Shown piece after piece: positions 1 through 9,814 of a DNA stretch of 64,000 bases. The notes under the pieces were generated by a model. It saw nothing but the letters and a program-made list of their open reading frames with translations. It did not search any database and was not told the origin of the DNA. Position numbers and translations under genes: made by a program. Positions within the stretch are counted from its first letter, which is position 1, and every line of letters starts with the position of its first letter. This stretch comes from Hymenobacter cellulosilyticus (lineage in GTDB: Bacteria; Bacteroidota; Bacteroidia; Cytophagales; Hymenobacteraceae). The stretch is from positions 5,012,501 through 5,076,500 of the forward strand of contig NZ_CP095046.1 of NCBI RefSeq assembly GCF_022919215.1, written 5' to 3'.

Positions 1-270
1 GGCTGTCTGACGTTTCGAGGCTGCCACAAGTATTCCTTCAACGCCCTGAATGACGAAGGGTATTATCTTGGGCAGCACCGGTACACCACTTTACAACTGC
101 CGTGGGGCGAGTTCTACGAGCTGTTTACCGACTGGCAAACCGATTTCCCGCCCGATGTCGTGGTCCTGGGCCCGGCTGCTGACTCTGCCCGGCTTCACCA
201 CTTTCTGTTTTTCCTGAGGGACAATACCTTCGAATGCGTGGCCGAAAGCTGGGAGCTTCGGCGTCGCTGA
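1..270 (+). CDS. C-terminal fragment of an unrecognised protein (cut by window edge)
   Basis: The frame is open from the first base and stops with TGA, leaving 89 C-terminal residues of a gene that starts outside the window. The fragment is rich in aromatic residues (LPWGEFYELF, HHFLFFLRDN) and shows no membrane segment, signal peptide or motif that names a family. Base composition matches the neighbouring genes, so I treat it as real coding sequence. Function unknown. Confidence 0.6.
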   Translation, partial: GCLTFRGCHKYSFNALNDEGYYLGQHRYTTLQLPWGEFYELFTDWQTDFPPDVVVLGPAADSARLHHFLFFLRDNTFECVAESWELRRR

Positions 271-343
271 CGCAAGATTCTTCCCTTCGCCAACACCTTG
301 ACTTATTCCAGTTACACTTCCCGGTGCTATACCTTACTCATTA

Positions 344-721
344 ATGGAAATTCTGGAAGCTATTCTCAGCCTGTTGTTTGCTGTGCTAGACGGTGGGTCC
401 AGCACGAAAGCCACTACCCCATTGTCATCGGTTGTGGCTGTGCTCCTACTGATTCTGACGGGTCCACTTGCCATCTGGGTTCTAGTACAACTTGAGCCAG
501 AGCCCTCACAGTTGCTGCTCTGCTTTCTGGCAGCTTTACCACTTGGCGGGCTCAGTGCCTATCTGTTCTTTCGAGTACATCTTGTGGCATCCTACACACT
601 AACCGGATTTACTCTAACCGTTCTTTGGGTATCAATCCTGCTTACGCTACTAGGCACTTACTTAATTGCGCAGTATCCGTGGGTGGCCCCTACCGAAATC
701 AGTGAGCTAATCGGACGGTAA
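344..721 (+). CDS. Small multi-pass membrane protein, unknown function
   Basis: This 125-residue protein starts with ATG and has hydrophobic stretches at about residues 29-50, 56-78 and 84-110, so it should be an inner-membrane protein with three or four helices. The loops are short and carry few charges. I recognise no family. The coding sequence is less G+C-rich than most of the window and has less typical codon use, which could mean recent acquisition or simply weak constraint. It stands alone, with the cut gene upstream and a 278-bp gap downstream. Confidence 0.5.
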   Translation: MEILEAILSLLFAVLDGGSSTKATTPLSSVVAVLLLILTGPLAIWVLVQLEPEPSQLLLCFLAALPLGGLSAYLFFRVHLVASYTLTGFTLTVLWVSILLTLLGTYLIAQYPWVAPTEISELIGR

Positions 722-999
722 ACGGCACGACCTGAGCCGGCAAAACAAAGCGGCGTTCTGTAGGCAGCGAGTATTCCAGGTACAATTCCCCTAAACATAT
801 TTCCCAATGCTGCTGTAGGGTGGAGCTCCGGGAAAACACCCTTCTGAATGCAAAACGTCCTGGCCGCTTTTATCTTGTTGTTGGCCAGCTCACTAGCAAA
901 AAAGCCACGCGCACCCCTCGACAAAACATTCAACAATTCCTATCCATCTAATTATATTTCCACCCGTATAAACCCGTATTCCTCTCCGTAGTTATCTGA

Positions 1000-1706
1000 A
1001 TGCCTCCTGTTGAACCGTCCTTAATTCCCAGCAACGAAGAGGACCGCCTGCTTGCCCTGAGCCGTTACCAGATAGTAGGTACGGCCCGGAAAGCTTGTTC
1101 GACGATCTGGCCGCCCTGACGGCCAAGCTTTTCCGGACGCCCATTGCCCTAGTTTCGTTGGTGGAGGAAGACAGCGTGTGGTTTAAGGCCAACTTCGGCT
1201 TGCCTGATGCGGGGCGGGTTGGGCGTACCGAAAGCCTGTGTTCGGTGGCTATTCTGCACAACCAGGTCACGGTATTCGAGAACCTGAGCACGCATCCCTG
1301 CACCTTGGTTGACCCTAGCGTACAGCAGGCCCTGCACATGGAGTTTTACGCCGGGCATCCTTTGCAAACCCCGGAAGGCTACAACATTGGTTCTCTCTGC
1401 GTTATTGACCGCCAGCCCCGAGTTTTCTCACCCGACGAACAGGAGTTACTCCAGCAGTTGGCTACCACGGTGATGCTCCTGCTGGAGCTGCGGCGGGTGG
1501 GGGTCACGCTACTGACCTCCGGCGACAAGCTTTACCCCACCGTACCCTCCCTGGTGCACAGCCTGACGCTGCTGGCCGAAATCGGCAGCAGCGGGGCCGC
1601 TATAGATATTACCGGTAAGCCAATTGATACGCTGGCTATTCATCACGAAGCTGCACAGCTCACGAGCTTGCTTAACCGCACGATTGAGCAGGTCCTAGCC
1701 GACTAG
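1000..1706 (+). CDS. GAF-domain sensor protein (frame broken near 1086)
   Basis: This is a stand-alone GAF domain of the kind that binds small ligands or senses redox state in Bacteroidota. The N-terminus (SNEEDRLLALSRYQIVGTA) is in the frame of the ATG at 1000, while the rest (LFDDLAALTAKLF, then IALVSLVEEDSVWFKANFG) is one frame over. Adding one C to the CCC run at 1085-1087 joins them as TAPESLFDDL, as expected for this family. The core motifs FYAGHPLQTPEGYNIGSLCV and DRQPRVFSPDE are intact, followed by a helical tail. No kinase or output domain is attached. A later TTG start at 1095 would remove part of the fold. I read the break as a sequencing error. Confidence 0.75.
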
Positions 1707-2070
1707 GCTACCGCCGCATCAGGATCTGTGCCAGGCCCCCAGGCTTGCCCCTGAAAATTGTAAGCTGCCCGGTACCTGCTACTTCTGGCGGCAAGCTCCC
1801 GGCCGTATTTCCACCTGTGCCCCTAAGCCTTGCCCAGCCCGCAATATTGGGCCGATAAACCTGTGCCCCCGAAATTCCTTACTAACCCTTATTACCAGAC
1901 TCTCAATCAGTTGATTACACACATTGCATTCTAAGCTGAACAAATCAATAATTTTCGCCGGGGTTAGATAAAATAATATTCAACGATATAGGATTTCGTC
2001 ATTACATTCGACCAAATTTGCCTGTGGCATTTGTATTTTTCCGTTCTATCCCATCTTCTTTAGCTTCAGC
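1707..2070. other. Intergenic region without a gene
   Basis: These 364 bases lie between two + strand genes. The second half is A+T-rich and holds a weak promoter candidate (listed separately). No open frame with coding character and no clear terminator hairpin is visible after the GAF gene. Confidence 0.5.
1994..2020 (+). promoter_or_regulatory. Possible promoter of the protease lipoprotein gene
   Basis: CAAATTTG at 2013-2020 differs by one base from the Bacteroidota -7 box TAnnTTTG. A TTTCG at 1994 lies about 16 bp upstream in the -33 position. Transcription would begin roughly 45 bases before the ATG at 2071. The match is imperfect. Confidence 0.25.
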
Positions 2071-3708
2071 ATGAAGAAACCTTTTACCCCTGTTATCAGC
2101 AGCTTGCTGCTGGGCACCACCTTATTGCAAAGCTGTGCCACCATTATATCCAGCCCGTCGCAGTCGGTGCGCGTGGTGGGGCAGCCGGCGGGCAGCACTT
2201 ACTACGTGAATGAGCGCATTGTCAAAGCCAAGCCCATTGCGGGCAGCACCGACGTCATCATCAAGGTGAAGCGCAAAAAGAATTCGGAAGTAAAAATCAA
2301 GCATGATGGCTACAAGGACTATTCCGAGGTGCTTTATCCCGACAAGAAAAATGCGCTGATCTACCTGAACTGGGTGCCCGTTTTGGGCGGAATCGGTTCG
2401 GCCTTTCGCACGAATGCGGATGGCACGCCGGCTGAATCCTACTCTGGCACGGGCCTGCTCGTGGGCCTGGGCGGCTTCGCAGTCGACAAGATTACCGGCT
2501 CCGATAAGCGCCTGAACAAAAGTGAAATAAAGCCCGACATGATTATGCTGCCCAAGGCCGTGGCTGGCAGCCAAACCGTGCAGTGCGGCCTGATGAACGT
2601 GCGCATCAAGGGCGGCGACAAAATGGGCAACTTCATGATTCGGGACGAGCCCGCCGAGATTCTCTACTTCGGCAAGTCGCTGGATGTAGACGTGGAGCAC
2701 CTCAAAGCTACCGTGAACGGCTCCCTGAAAGATCTGGGCTACACCGTGCCGACCTCGGAAGGCAAAAGCGTATTCTCGACCGGCGCCAACTCCCGCTACA
2801 CTCTGCAGGGCGAGATGCGCGACATCAAGTACAACATCAAGGCAACCAACAAGTACGAGCATCTGGCGCACTACGAAACTTCCTGCGCCGTGGAAATAAC
2901 CTGGAAGCTGGTAAACCAGAACCGGCAGACAGTATTCGAGAAAAAGACGGCCGGCAGCAGCTTCAAGTTTGAGCGCGGCGGCAGCGCTTCTTTCGAAGAT
3001 GCTTTCGAGAATTCGCTCTACACCTTCATGGGCAACAAGGAAGTAGCTGCGGCCCTGGCCAAGCCCGCCGGCAACAGCGCGGCCACGGCCGCTGCCGATG
3101 AGAAGCTGCCCGCCATTGCCATTCACCGCGCGGCTGCTCTCAAGCTTACGGGCGACAACGGCGTGGGCTCAGCGGCCAAGTGCGTGGTAACCATCGAAAC
3201 CACGGACGGGCACGGCAGCGGCTGCATTATCTCCGCCGACGGCTACCTGGTGACCAATGCTCACGTGGTAGGAGAAGAGGAAACAGTAAAGGTGCGCATG
3301 GCCGACGGCATCGAAGCCAAAGGCAAAGTGGTGCGCGTAAACCCCGACATGGACCTGGCTCTCGTAAAGATAGACGTGGATGGCCTCAGCGCCTTTCTGC
3401 TTCCCAGCGCCGCCAGTGCCGATTTAGGCGCCGACGTGTTTGCCATTGGCACCCCGGCCGACAAAGAGCTAGGCCAGAGCATCACCAAGGGCATTATCAG
3501 CGGCCGGCGCAAGATTGAGGGCCACTCGTTCCTGCAAACCGATGTGAGCATCAACGGCGGCAACAGCGGCGGGGCCCTGGTCGGCCGCAGCGGCCAGCTC
3601 GTGGGCATTGTCAATGCCAAGCTTGTGGGCCGCGGCATCGAGGGCATCGGCTTCGCCATTCCTGCCGAGCAGGTTTCCGACGCTCTGCAACTCAAGTTCG
3701 TCGACTAA
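2071..3708 (+). CDS. Lipoprotein with C-terminal trypsin-like (HtrA-type, S1C) serine protease domain
   Basis: The product has 545 residues. It begins with a lipoprotein signal (lipobox LLQSC, Cys22) and should be anchored in the envelope. Residues about 23-110 resemble a short beta domain with a following glycine-rich hydrophobic stretch. A second conserved-looking region at about 200-310 matches no family I know. The C-terminal 170 residues are a trypsin-like protease with an intact triad: His398 in TNAHVV, Asp428 in DMDLALVKID and Ser499 in GGNSGGAL. Unlike DegP/DegS it has no PDZ domain, because the chain ends 45 residues after the serine region. A strong bidirectional terminator follows. 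It probably acts in periplasmic protein quality control, but the substrate is unknown. Confidence 0.85.
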   Translation: MKKPFTPVISSLLLGTTLLQSCATIISSPSQSVRVVGQPAGSTYYVNERIVKAKPIAGSTDVIIKVKRKKNSEVKIKHDGYKDYSEVLYPDKKNALIYLNWVPVLGGIGSAFRTNADGTPAESYSGTGLLVGLGGFAVDKITGSDKRLNKSEIKPDMIMLPKAVAGSQTVQCGLMNVRIKGGDKMGNFMIRDEPAEILYFGKSLDVDVEHLKATVNGSLKDLGYTVPTSEGKSVFSTGANSRYTLQGEMRDIKYNIKATNKYEHLAHYETSCAVEITWKLVNQNRQTVFEKKTAGSSFKFERGGSASFEDAFENSLYTFMGNKEVAAALAKPAGNSAATAAADEKLPAIAIHRAAALKLTGDNGVGSAAKCVVTIETTDGHGSGCIISADGYLVTNAHVVGEEETVKVRMADGIEAKGKVVRVNPDMDLALVKIDVDGLSAFLLPSAASADLGADVFAIGTPADKELGQSITKGIISGRRKIEGHSFLQTDVSINGGNSGGALVGRSGQLVGIVNAKLVGRGIEGIGFAIPAEQVSDALQLKFVD

Positions 3709-3726
3709 CGCTCTGCCAGTAACGGC

Positions 3727-3768
3727 AAAAAAGCGGCAGCTCCCGGGTGGAGCTGCCGCTTTTTTTTG
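3727..3768. terminator. Bidirectional Rho-independent terminator
   Basis: AAAAAAGCGGCAGCTCC pairs with GGAGCTGCCGCTTTTTT around a five-base loop. A-run and T-run on opposite sides let it serve both the protease gene and the convergent amidase gene. Confidence 0.9.
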
Positions 3769-3794
3769 CTGCTTAAAGTTGGCAGACCGCCTGC

Positions 3795-5432
3795 TTACCC
3801 CACGAAAGGAGCCCCAAACTGCGGCTTCACGCGCTTTTTTGAAGCCTGCTCGTAGGCGTAGGCCAAGCTGAGCAAGGGTCCTTCCTGGTAGGCTCCGCCC
3901 ACAAACGACAAGCCGACCGGCAGGCCGTGGGCCTGGCCCATGGGCACGGTGATGTGCGGGTAGCCGGCCATGGCCGCCGGCGACGAAAAGCCCGGACCTT
4001 TCCAGGAGTCGCCGTTGATCAGGTCGAGGCAGGGCGCGGGGCCGTTGGTGACGGCCACAATGGCGTCGAGGCGGTTGTCGCGCAGCACGGAGTCCAGGGC
4101 CTGCCGGGCCCCGCCGTGCGACTTTTTCAGGGCAGCCTGGTACTTGGTGCTGCCCAATCCGTCGGTTTTCTCGGCAGCTTCCAGGATTTCCTGCTGGAAG
4201 AAAGGCATGGCCTTGGCCTTGTTCTGGGTGTTGAAGCGCATCACGTCGGCCACGGTCTTGACCGAAGCGCCGGCCGTGCTCAGGTACTTGTTCACGCCGT
4301 CTTTGAACTCGTAGAGCAGCACGTCGTACTCGGCCTCGCCCAGCGGGTCCGTCTGCTTCTCCACCTCTACTTCCACCACCGTGGCCCCCTGGGCTTTGAG
4401 CACTTCCAGGGCCGCCTGCAGCAGCGGAATTGCGTCGGAGTTGCCTTTCAGGTGGTTTTTCTCCACGCCCACGCGCTTGCCTTTCAGACCGTCGGGCTTC
4501 AGAAAGGCGGTGTAGTCGGCAGCGCTTTTGCCGGTACTTTCCTGGGTTACGGCATCGGCAGCATCGGCGCCGGTAAGCACACCGAGCAACAGGGCCGCGT
4601 CGCGCACGGAGCGGGCCATGGGGCCGGCCGTATCCTGGGTGGCCGAAATCGGGATGATGCCCGAGCGGCTGAGCAGCCCCACAGTGGGCTTGATGCCCAC
4701 AATGCCCGAGCACGAGGCCGGCGACACCACCGAGCCGTCGGTTTCGGTGCCGATGGCCACGGCGCAGAGGTTGGCGGCCACCGCCACGCCCGAGCCCGAG
4801 CTGGAGCCGCTCGGCGTCCGGTCGAGGATGTAGGCATTCTTGGTTTGACCGCCGCGGCTGCTCCAGCCGCTGGTAGAGCGCGTCGAGCGGAAATTGGCCC
4901 ACTCGCTCAGGTTGGTTTTGCCCAATATCACAGCTCCGGCAGCCCGCAGGCGCTGCACAATAAAGGCATCCTGCTTGGCTTTGTGCCCAGCCAAGGCCAA
5001 CGACCCGGCGGTAGTTTGCATCTGGTCGGCCGTGTCAATGTTGTCTTTGATCAGCACCGGTATGCCGTGCAACGGGCCGCGCACCTTGCCATCTTTGCGC
5101 TCCTTGTCCAGGGCGTCGGCCAGCTGCAGGGCCTCGGGGTTGACTTCGATAACAGAATGCAGCCGGGGGCCGTTTCGGTCGATAGCCTCGATGCGCTGCA
5201 GATACAGCTCGGTGAGGCGGCGAGCCGTGTACTTGCCGCTTTTGAGCTTGGACTGCAGGTCGGTAATAGTGGCTTCACTTAGCTCGAAGCTGTCGGTGCC
5301 GGCGCCCTGCTCGGGGTCGACGGCCACGGCCGCGTCAGTATCGTTGGTTTCGGCAGCGCAGCCGCTCAGCGACCAGGTGGAAAGGGCCACGCTGGCCAGG
5401 CCGCTGTTGCGCAGAAAGAGGCGTCGGTTCAT
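3795..5432 (-). CDS. Exported amidase of the amidase-signature family
   Basis: I take the ATG at 5432 as the start, giving 545 residues; a TTG at 5453 would add seven. The N-terminus NRRLFLRN followed by a hydrophobic stretch and the lipobox LSGC (Cys25) looks like a Tat-type lipoprotein signal. The body is an amidase-signature enzyme, which hydrolyses amide bonds with a Ser-cisSer-Lys triad. Candidate residues are Lys129 in PVLIKDNID, Ser210/211 in PSGSSSGSG and Ser234 in TETDGSV. The family is broad (amidases, GatA-like, peptide amidases). Export and the absence of gatB/gatC neighbours argue against a tRNA amidotransferase subunit. Substrate unknown. Confidence 0.88.
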   Translation of the reverse strand: MNRRLFLRNSGLASVALSTWSLSGCAAETNDTDAAVAVDPEQGAGTDSFELSEATITDLQSKLKSGKYTARRLTELYLQRIEAIDRNGPRLHSVIEVNPEALQLADALDKERKDGKVRGPLHGIPVLIKDNIDTADQMQTTAGSLALAGHKAKQDAFIVQRLRAAGAVILGKTNLSEWANFRSTRSTSGWSSRGGQTKNAYILDRTPSGSSSGSGVAVAANLCAVAIGTETDGSVVSPASCSGIVGIKPTVGLLSRSGIIPISATQDTAGPMARSVRDAALLLGVLTGADAADAVTQESTGKSAADYTAFLKPDGLKGKRVGVEKNHLKGNSDAIPLLQAALEVLKAQGATVVEVEVEKQTDPLGEAEYDVLLYEFKDGVNKYLSTAGASVKTVADVMRFNTQNKAKAMPFFQQEILEAAEKTDGLGSTKYQAALKKSHGGARQALDSVLRDNRLDAIVAVTNGPAPCLDLINGDSWKGPGFSSPAAMAGYPHITVPMGQAHGLPVGLSFVGGAYQEGPLLSLAYAYEQASKKRVKPQFGAPFVG

Positions 5433-5530
5433 GGAGGGAATTTTTGCGGTCAAGATACGCCCGGCCGCCGGTTTTGAGCAATATACACGGGGCCTTGGCA
5501 GTTCTTACCCAGCGGAGCCCATCAGGAAGC

Positions 5531-5788
5531 TTAGGCGGCCGGCGCGCCGGGCTTGTTGCGCTGGCACTTTTCGCCGCAGTAGCGCACCTCATCCCAGCTG
5601 TTGCGCCACTTCTTGCGGTACTCAAACGGCCGGCCGCAGGTAGCGCAGATTTTGGTCGGCAGGTTACCTTTGACCAGCTTACGGGCAATGAGGAGGAAGG
5701 GGACATATAAACCAATACGAGCTGCTAGGGCAACTGGGCTTGCAACCGAAGGTTTTGAATCCTGCTCTACTATCACACAGCCCCGCAA
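5531..5788 (-). CDS. DUF2256 family small zinc-ribbon-like protein
   Basis: The C-terminal half carries the DUF2256 pattern: [19 protein letters not shown], then [15 protein letters not shown], with four cysteines spaced like a zinc site. Family members are usually only about 45-60 residues, so the 45 residues before LVKGNLPTK may be untranslated. No good internal ATG is present, so I keep the longer frame. These proteins are often found near cryptochrome/photolyase genes, but none is present here. Function unknown. Confidence 0.7.
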   Translation of the reverse strand: MRGCVIVEQDSKPSVASPVALAARIGLYVPFLLIARKLVKGNLPTKICATCGRPFEYRKKWRNSWDEVRYCGEKCQRNKPGAPAA

Positions 5789-5822
5789 CTCTTTTTTCTA
5801 GTTCTACTTCAGGTTATTCATC

Positions 5823-6844
5823 ATGCTTTCTACTGTTTCCTTTGCCCGTAAGCGAGGCCTGCTGACCAAGGCTGCGCTGCTACTCAGTTCCTTGGGCCTA
5901 TCGGCCTGCCTAGATAACACCGTGGAACAAGGCAACGTAGTGGCGCCCGAGGGCCCCGATGCGCTGCCTTTTACCCAAAGCAACCTTTACCCCGAGGGCC
6001 TGGAGTTTGACACCAACAACGGCCGGTTTCTGGTCAGCTCCCAAACTACCGGTAGCGTGGGGCAGGTGCGGGCCGAGGGCTACAGTTCCTTTGCAACCGA
6101 CGAGCGGCTGATTTCGACCGTTGGGCTGCAAATTGATGAGCTCCGCAACCGCCTGCTGGCTGCCGTAGCCGACCCGGGCTATAATACGGACCGTACCAGC
6201 GCGGCCACCAAGAACAAGCTCGCGGCCCTGGCCAGCTTCGATAACCTTGGTCGTACAATCAACTACGTAGATCTGGGCGGGTTGCGCCCCGGCGTCAACC
6301 ACTTCGCTAACGACGTGGCCGTTGACCGCGAAGGCAACGCGTATATCACCGACAGCTTCGCTCCCATTATCTATAAAGTGGATGCTGTGGGGGCAGCTTC
6401 CGTATTTCTGGAAGATGAGCGCCTGCGGGCCCCGCCGACAAGTTTGGGTTGAATGGCATCGAGTTTCACCCCGATGGCTACTTGCTGGTAGCCAAGACCG
6501 ACGACGGCAGCTTGTTCAAAGTTCCGCTTAACGCCCCCGCCACCTTTACTAAGATTGCCACCAGCCAAAACCTGGTGGGCATCGACGGCCTTTCCCTGCA
6601 GGATGTCTCCACCCTGTACGCCGTCACCAACTCGCAGTCGAAAGTGTACCGGCTGGCGACGACCAACGCTTTTGCCGATGTGGCCGTGACGGGCACGTTC
6701 GAGACGTTGCCACAGTTTCCCACCACCCTGGCCCGGCGCAACGACTCCGAAACCTACGTGCTCTATTCCAACCTGGACAAGCTGCAGGCCCAGACGACTC
6801 CGCCGGTATCCGCTTACACGATCATCAAGCTGAAATTTAAGTAG
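5823..6844 (+). CDS. SMP-30/gluconolactonase-like lipoprotein (frame broken near 6430)
   Basis: The N-terminus has a lipoprotein signal ending LGLSAC. The rest reads as a beta-propeller of the SMP-30/gluconolactonase/NHL type, with repeated sensor-like blades such as NLYPEGLEFD, FANDVAVDREGNAYITD, LNGIEFHPDGYLLVAK and GIDGLSLQD. The first part (to 6430) and the second part are in different frames. One extra G in CGGG at 6428-6430 gives DERLRGPADKFGLNGIEF and a continuous protein of about 340 residues. I read the break as a sequencing error. Such proteins bind or hydrolyse sugar lactones or related esters; the substrate here is unknown. A terminator follows. Confidence 0.75.
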
Positions 6845-6871
6845 CCCCACTTTTACCCAGCCCGGAGCACC

Positions 6872-6933
6872 GGCGCAAAGCAGCAGCAAAACGGCCTTCA
6901 GGGTTTCTCGCTGATGCTTTGCGCCATTTTTTT
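6872..6933 (+). terminator. Rho-independent terminator
   Basis: GGCGCAAAGCA at 6872-6882 pairs with TGCTTTGCGCC at 6915-6925, with further GCAGC/GCTG pairing inside, followed by seven T residues. Confidence 0.8.
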
Positions 6934-7028
6934 GGGTACCCCAATACTGTTGAGCAGCCCACTGACCAAACCTTGCCGCCACAACGAAAACACCGATACC
7001 CGCGGGTCGCGGCGGCTTTGCATCGAGC

Positions 7029-9089
7029 CTATTTTAAGCTGGTCCGGCCCCAGCCCCGCGGGTTTTTGTCCCGGATAACGATGCCGTTGAGCAGCTTGGA
7101 GCCGATTTTGGTTGTCAGCGTTTTCTGGTCGGGGCCGCCCTGCTGGCTGAGCAGGGCCATTTTCAAATCGGAATACTCGGCCCGCATGGTGCCCGTAATG
7201 CCCAGCCGGCTGCCCTGCAGCTGCACGGTAGCCCGGTGTACATTGCCACTTTCAAAGCGTATCAGGCGGCTGGGCGCCGTTACAGTATTGAGCAGGGTGA
7301 TGGAAGCCGGGCCAAAGGTGCCTTCCCCGCTGTGGGCGCCGTTGGGGTCGAGTACCGGGATGCGGAAAGTGGCAGCGGCATACCAGTTGTTTTGCAGCCA
7401 GCCGCTGGCCCGCGCTACCAGGGGCGTGGCCCGGGTCATCAGGCGCGGGTCGTTGGTTACGTTGCTTAGCGTCACCTGAATACGGCTAAAGACTACACTC
7501 CCGCTTTCCCCAGTTTTGGCCCCCACGTAGGATGTGCCGATGTAGCCGTCTTTCAGCACCATTCGCCGCAGGTTCAGCCGCACGGGCAGCTTGGCCAACG
7601 ACTCCTGGGTGACCATGGAAGGCCGCGGGTTCAGGGGAAAGCGGCCGTCGCCAGCAATGAGCACACGCAACTTGCGGAGCTCGACGGATTGGGCCAGCAG
7701 GGCATTGCTATGACTGAAAGCGGCGAAATCGAAGCCCGAAACCTTCACCTGCGGAACCTGCGCCGTAATGTGGGGCGTCTGGTGGCCTTTGTAGTGGGCC
7801 AGGGCCGCCGGACTCATCGTGGGCCGAATGCTTATGCCGTTGGCTTGCACCAGACCCGTGCGGGTCGCCAACTCGGTACTGCGAATGCCCAGCCAGTACA
7901 CCGGCGCCGATACCGTACTCTGGACCCGGCCCGTGCGCACGTGCCAGCTGCGGGCGTACCACATGCGCCGCTTGTCCTGGGCTCCGGCCGCAGAAAGCAG
8001 CACGGCTTCGGCCTGTAGTTGAATGTCCTGAATACGGGGCTTAGGCTTGATGGCCGTGAGGCGCAATTGGCCGGCGGCAATGCGCAAATGAGCTATTTCC
8101 AACTGCCGGAGCAACGGCGCCACCACCTCGTGCAAGGGCGGTGGGGGCTGCAGCGGCAGGGCGGCCGCCACCCAAGGCCGGGTCAGAACTACCGAATCCA
8201 GGTACAGCTCCCGCCGCCGCAGCTCGGCGCTGCTCAGGCCACTGACTTGCAGCCGGGCCAGGAGCAGCTGCACCCGAATGGCACGGCCCTGCTGCTGGAT
8301 ATCCTGCTGGGACCGGACGCGCACGGAGTCGAGCGTGAGCTGCTGCCGGGTGGTTGAGTACTGGGCGCGGCCAATGGCAACCCGATGTTCGGCTACTGTG
8401 CCCACGCCCCCACTAATTTTCCCGCTTAAAGCAACTGCGTAACCTACCCGTTGCGAGTCGGCGGCGCCGGCTGCGCTCAACAGAATATCCTGAGCCGAGA
8501 AACTGGCCTGCCGCACACTGGCCAGTGGCACACGCGCCGGCCCGTACGCCACCTGCCAGCGCAGCAAGCCCAGATACCCGATGCGCAGGCCGTCACGCAG
8601 GTGCGGGGGCAGCTGCTCGTGCAAGGGCCGGCGGGGCGTGGCCGAGTGGGGCACTTCCAGCACCCGCAGCCGGGCCCCGGCCAGCACCACCGAATCGATG
8701 GGAACCAGGGCCCCGCGCAGCAGGGCGCCCAGACCGATACCGGTGATGCGCAGCTCGGGCACGTCGGCCAGCAGGCGGGGCAGCGCGGTTGAGCTACTCT
8801 GTGGTCCGGCTTTGGCGGGCCGCAACCGGATATTGCGCACCTGCACCGAGCGGCCCCATAAACTGGTGTGCAACTCCCCAATGTGCAGGCGGTAGCGGCC
8901 CTGGCTTTTGGCGGCTACCTGCTTTTCCAGGGTCGTGCGCAGCCAGGGGTCCAGCAGCAACGAGGCCAGGCTCACCAGCGCCACGAGCAGCAGGAGCGCG
9001 CCGCCTGCCCAGTAGGGCCAGCGGCGCCTGGTCTTTCCTCCCGAAGCCAACGACTCGTGCGGGGGTGGGGCAGTGGGAACTGGATTCAC
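7029..9089 (-). CDS. Large membrane-anchored protein, AsmA-like architecture, unknown function
   Basis: The likely start is the GTG at 9089 (reading MNPVPTAPPPHES); the frame stays open to 9209 but that part has no coding look. A basic stretch (KTRRRWPYW) and one transmembrane helix at about residues 24-46 are followed by some 640 residues of periplasmic, beta-rich sequence with repeated LxVRNIRLRP- and VKVSGFD-like strands. This is the layout of AsmA/DUF748-type proteins, which span the envelope and are linked to lipid transport or outer-membrane homeostasis. I infer only the architecture; no catalytic motif is visible. The PAS and hypothetical genes follow on the same strand. Confidence 0.65.
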   Translation of the reverse strand: MNPVPTAPPPHESLASGGKTRRRWPYWAGGALLLLVALVSLASLLLDPWLRTTLEKQVAAKSQGRYRLHIGELHTSLWGRSVQVRNIRLRPAKAGPQSSSTALPRLLADVPELRITGIGLGALLRGALVPIDSVVLAGARLRVLEVPHSATPRRPLHEQLPPHLRDGLRIGYLGLLRWQVAYGPARVPLASVRQASFSAQDILLSAAGAADSQRVGYAVALSGKISGGVGTVAEHRVAIGRAQYSTTRQQLTLDSVRVRSQQDIQQQGRAIRVQLLLARLQVSGLSSAELRRRELYLDSVVLTRPWVAAALPLQPPPPLHEVVAPLLRQLEIAHLRIAAGQLRLTAIKPKPRIQDIQLQAEAVLLSAAGAQDKRRMWYARSWHVRTGRVQSTVSAPVYWLGIRSTELATRTGLVQANGISIRPTMSPAALAHYKGHQTPHITAQVPQVKVSGFDFAAFSHSNALLAQSVELRKLRVLIAGDGRFPLNPRPSMVTQESLAKLPVRLNLRRMVLKDGYIGTSYVGAKTGESGSVVFSRIQVTLSNVTNDPRLMTRATPLVARASGWLQNNWYAAATFRIPVLDPNGAHSGEGTFGPASITLLNTVTAPSRLIRFESGNVHRATVQLQGSRLGITGTMRAEYSDLKMALLSQQGGPDQKTLTTKIGSKLLNGIVIRDKNPRGWGRTSLK

Positions 9090-9206
9090 AGGAAAGACGG
9101 GAAATGAAAAAATGACCTTAACGCAGAACCCTACTGCGGAGGTTTCCCGGCATTCGGGGGCAGCGCACGGAATGCTTACTCGCCAACCAGCTACTTTGTT
9201 CAGGCA

Positions 9207-9239
9207 CAAAAAAAGCCTCCCGGTTGGGGAAGCCTTTTT
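9207..9239 (-). terminator. Rho-independent terminator of the PAS gene
   Basis: On the minus strand, AAAAAGGCTTCCC and GGGAGGCTTTTTTT pair with one mismatch or bulge and end in a seven-T run, just after the PAS gene. Confidence 0.7.
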
Positions 9240-9265
9240 GGACTGTTTTAACTATAGAATGGCTT

Positions 9266-9805
9266 TTACTCACCCAAGCGTTGGCGCAACTCTTGCACCT
9301 GCCGCTCCAGCTCCAGGTTGCGGAAAGTTACTTTCACTTCCAGGTCGGCGTAGGCCCGCTCCAGGTCCTGCTCCCGGCGGCGCAGGGCCAGTTCGGTGAG
9401 TTTCTGGTCGTGAATGTCGGTGCAGGTGCCAAACCACTGCTTGATCTGCCCGGCTTCGTCGTACTGGGGCCGGGCCTGACCCAAAAACCAGCGGTACTCG
9501 CCATCTCTGCCCTTAAACCGGTACTCGATTTCGTAAAAGTCGCCGGTAGCCAGGGAATGGCCCCAGATCTGGCGGGCCTTCTGCTGGTCGTCGGGGTGGA
9601 GCAGGTTGTTCCACATATCGGGCCCCACGCTGTCCTTCAACGAATAGCCGGTATAGTCAATCCAGCGCTGATTGAAGTAGGTGTGAAAGCCGGTGGGGTC
9701 GGTAAACCAGACCAGTTGCGGAATGAAATCGGCAAGAAACCGGAACTGCTCCTCGGCCTGCCGACGGATTTGTTCCTCAGGGGAAATAGCTTCAGAATTG
9801 ACCAT
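9266..9805 (-). CDS. Stand-alone PAS-domain protein with C-terminal coiled coil
   Basis: The product has 179 residues. Residues about 18-140 form a PAS domain of the PAS_3 type (FLADFIPQLVWFTDPTG at the start, YEIEYRFKGRDGEYRWFLGQ in the middle, WFGTCTDIHDQK at the end), which binds small ligands or cofactors. Residues 140-179 are a charged coiled coil (ALRRREQDLERAYADLEVK). Usually such a domain feeds a histidine kinase, but the frame ends cleanly with a terminator and no kinase follows. It may be a truncated sensor or an adaptor that dimerises with other PAS kinases. The preceding small gene (9815-10177) is 10 bp away and probably co-transcribed. Confidence 0.8.
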   Translation of the reverse strand: MVNSEAISPEEQIRRQAEEQFRFLADFIPQLVWFTDPTGFHTYFNQRWIDYTGYSLKDSVGPDMWNNLLHPDDQQKARQIWGHSLATGDFYEIEYRFKGRDGEYRWFLGQARPQYDEAGQIKQWFGTCTDIHDQKLTELALRRREQDLERAYADLEVKVTFRNLELERQVQELRQRLGE

Positions 9806-9814
9806 GAACAGAAA

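Noticed and set aside
2122..3126. Long minus-strand open frame inside the protease gene
   Set aside because: It is a shadow of the real gene: the opposite strand has a lipobox, a catalytic triad and conserved motifs, while this frame has none and is a by-product of high G+C.
3469..5282. Long open frames on both strands across the amidase gene
   Set aside because: The amidase-signature motifs and Tat-like leader lie only in the called frame; the others are Arg/Pro-rich shadows.
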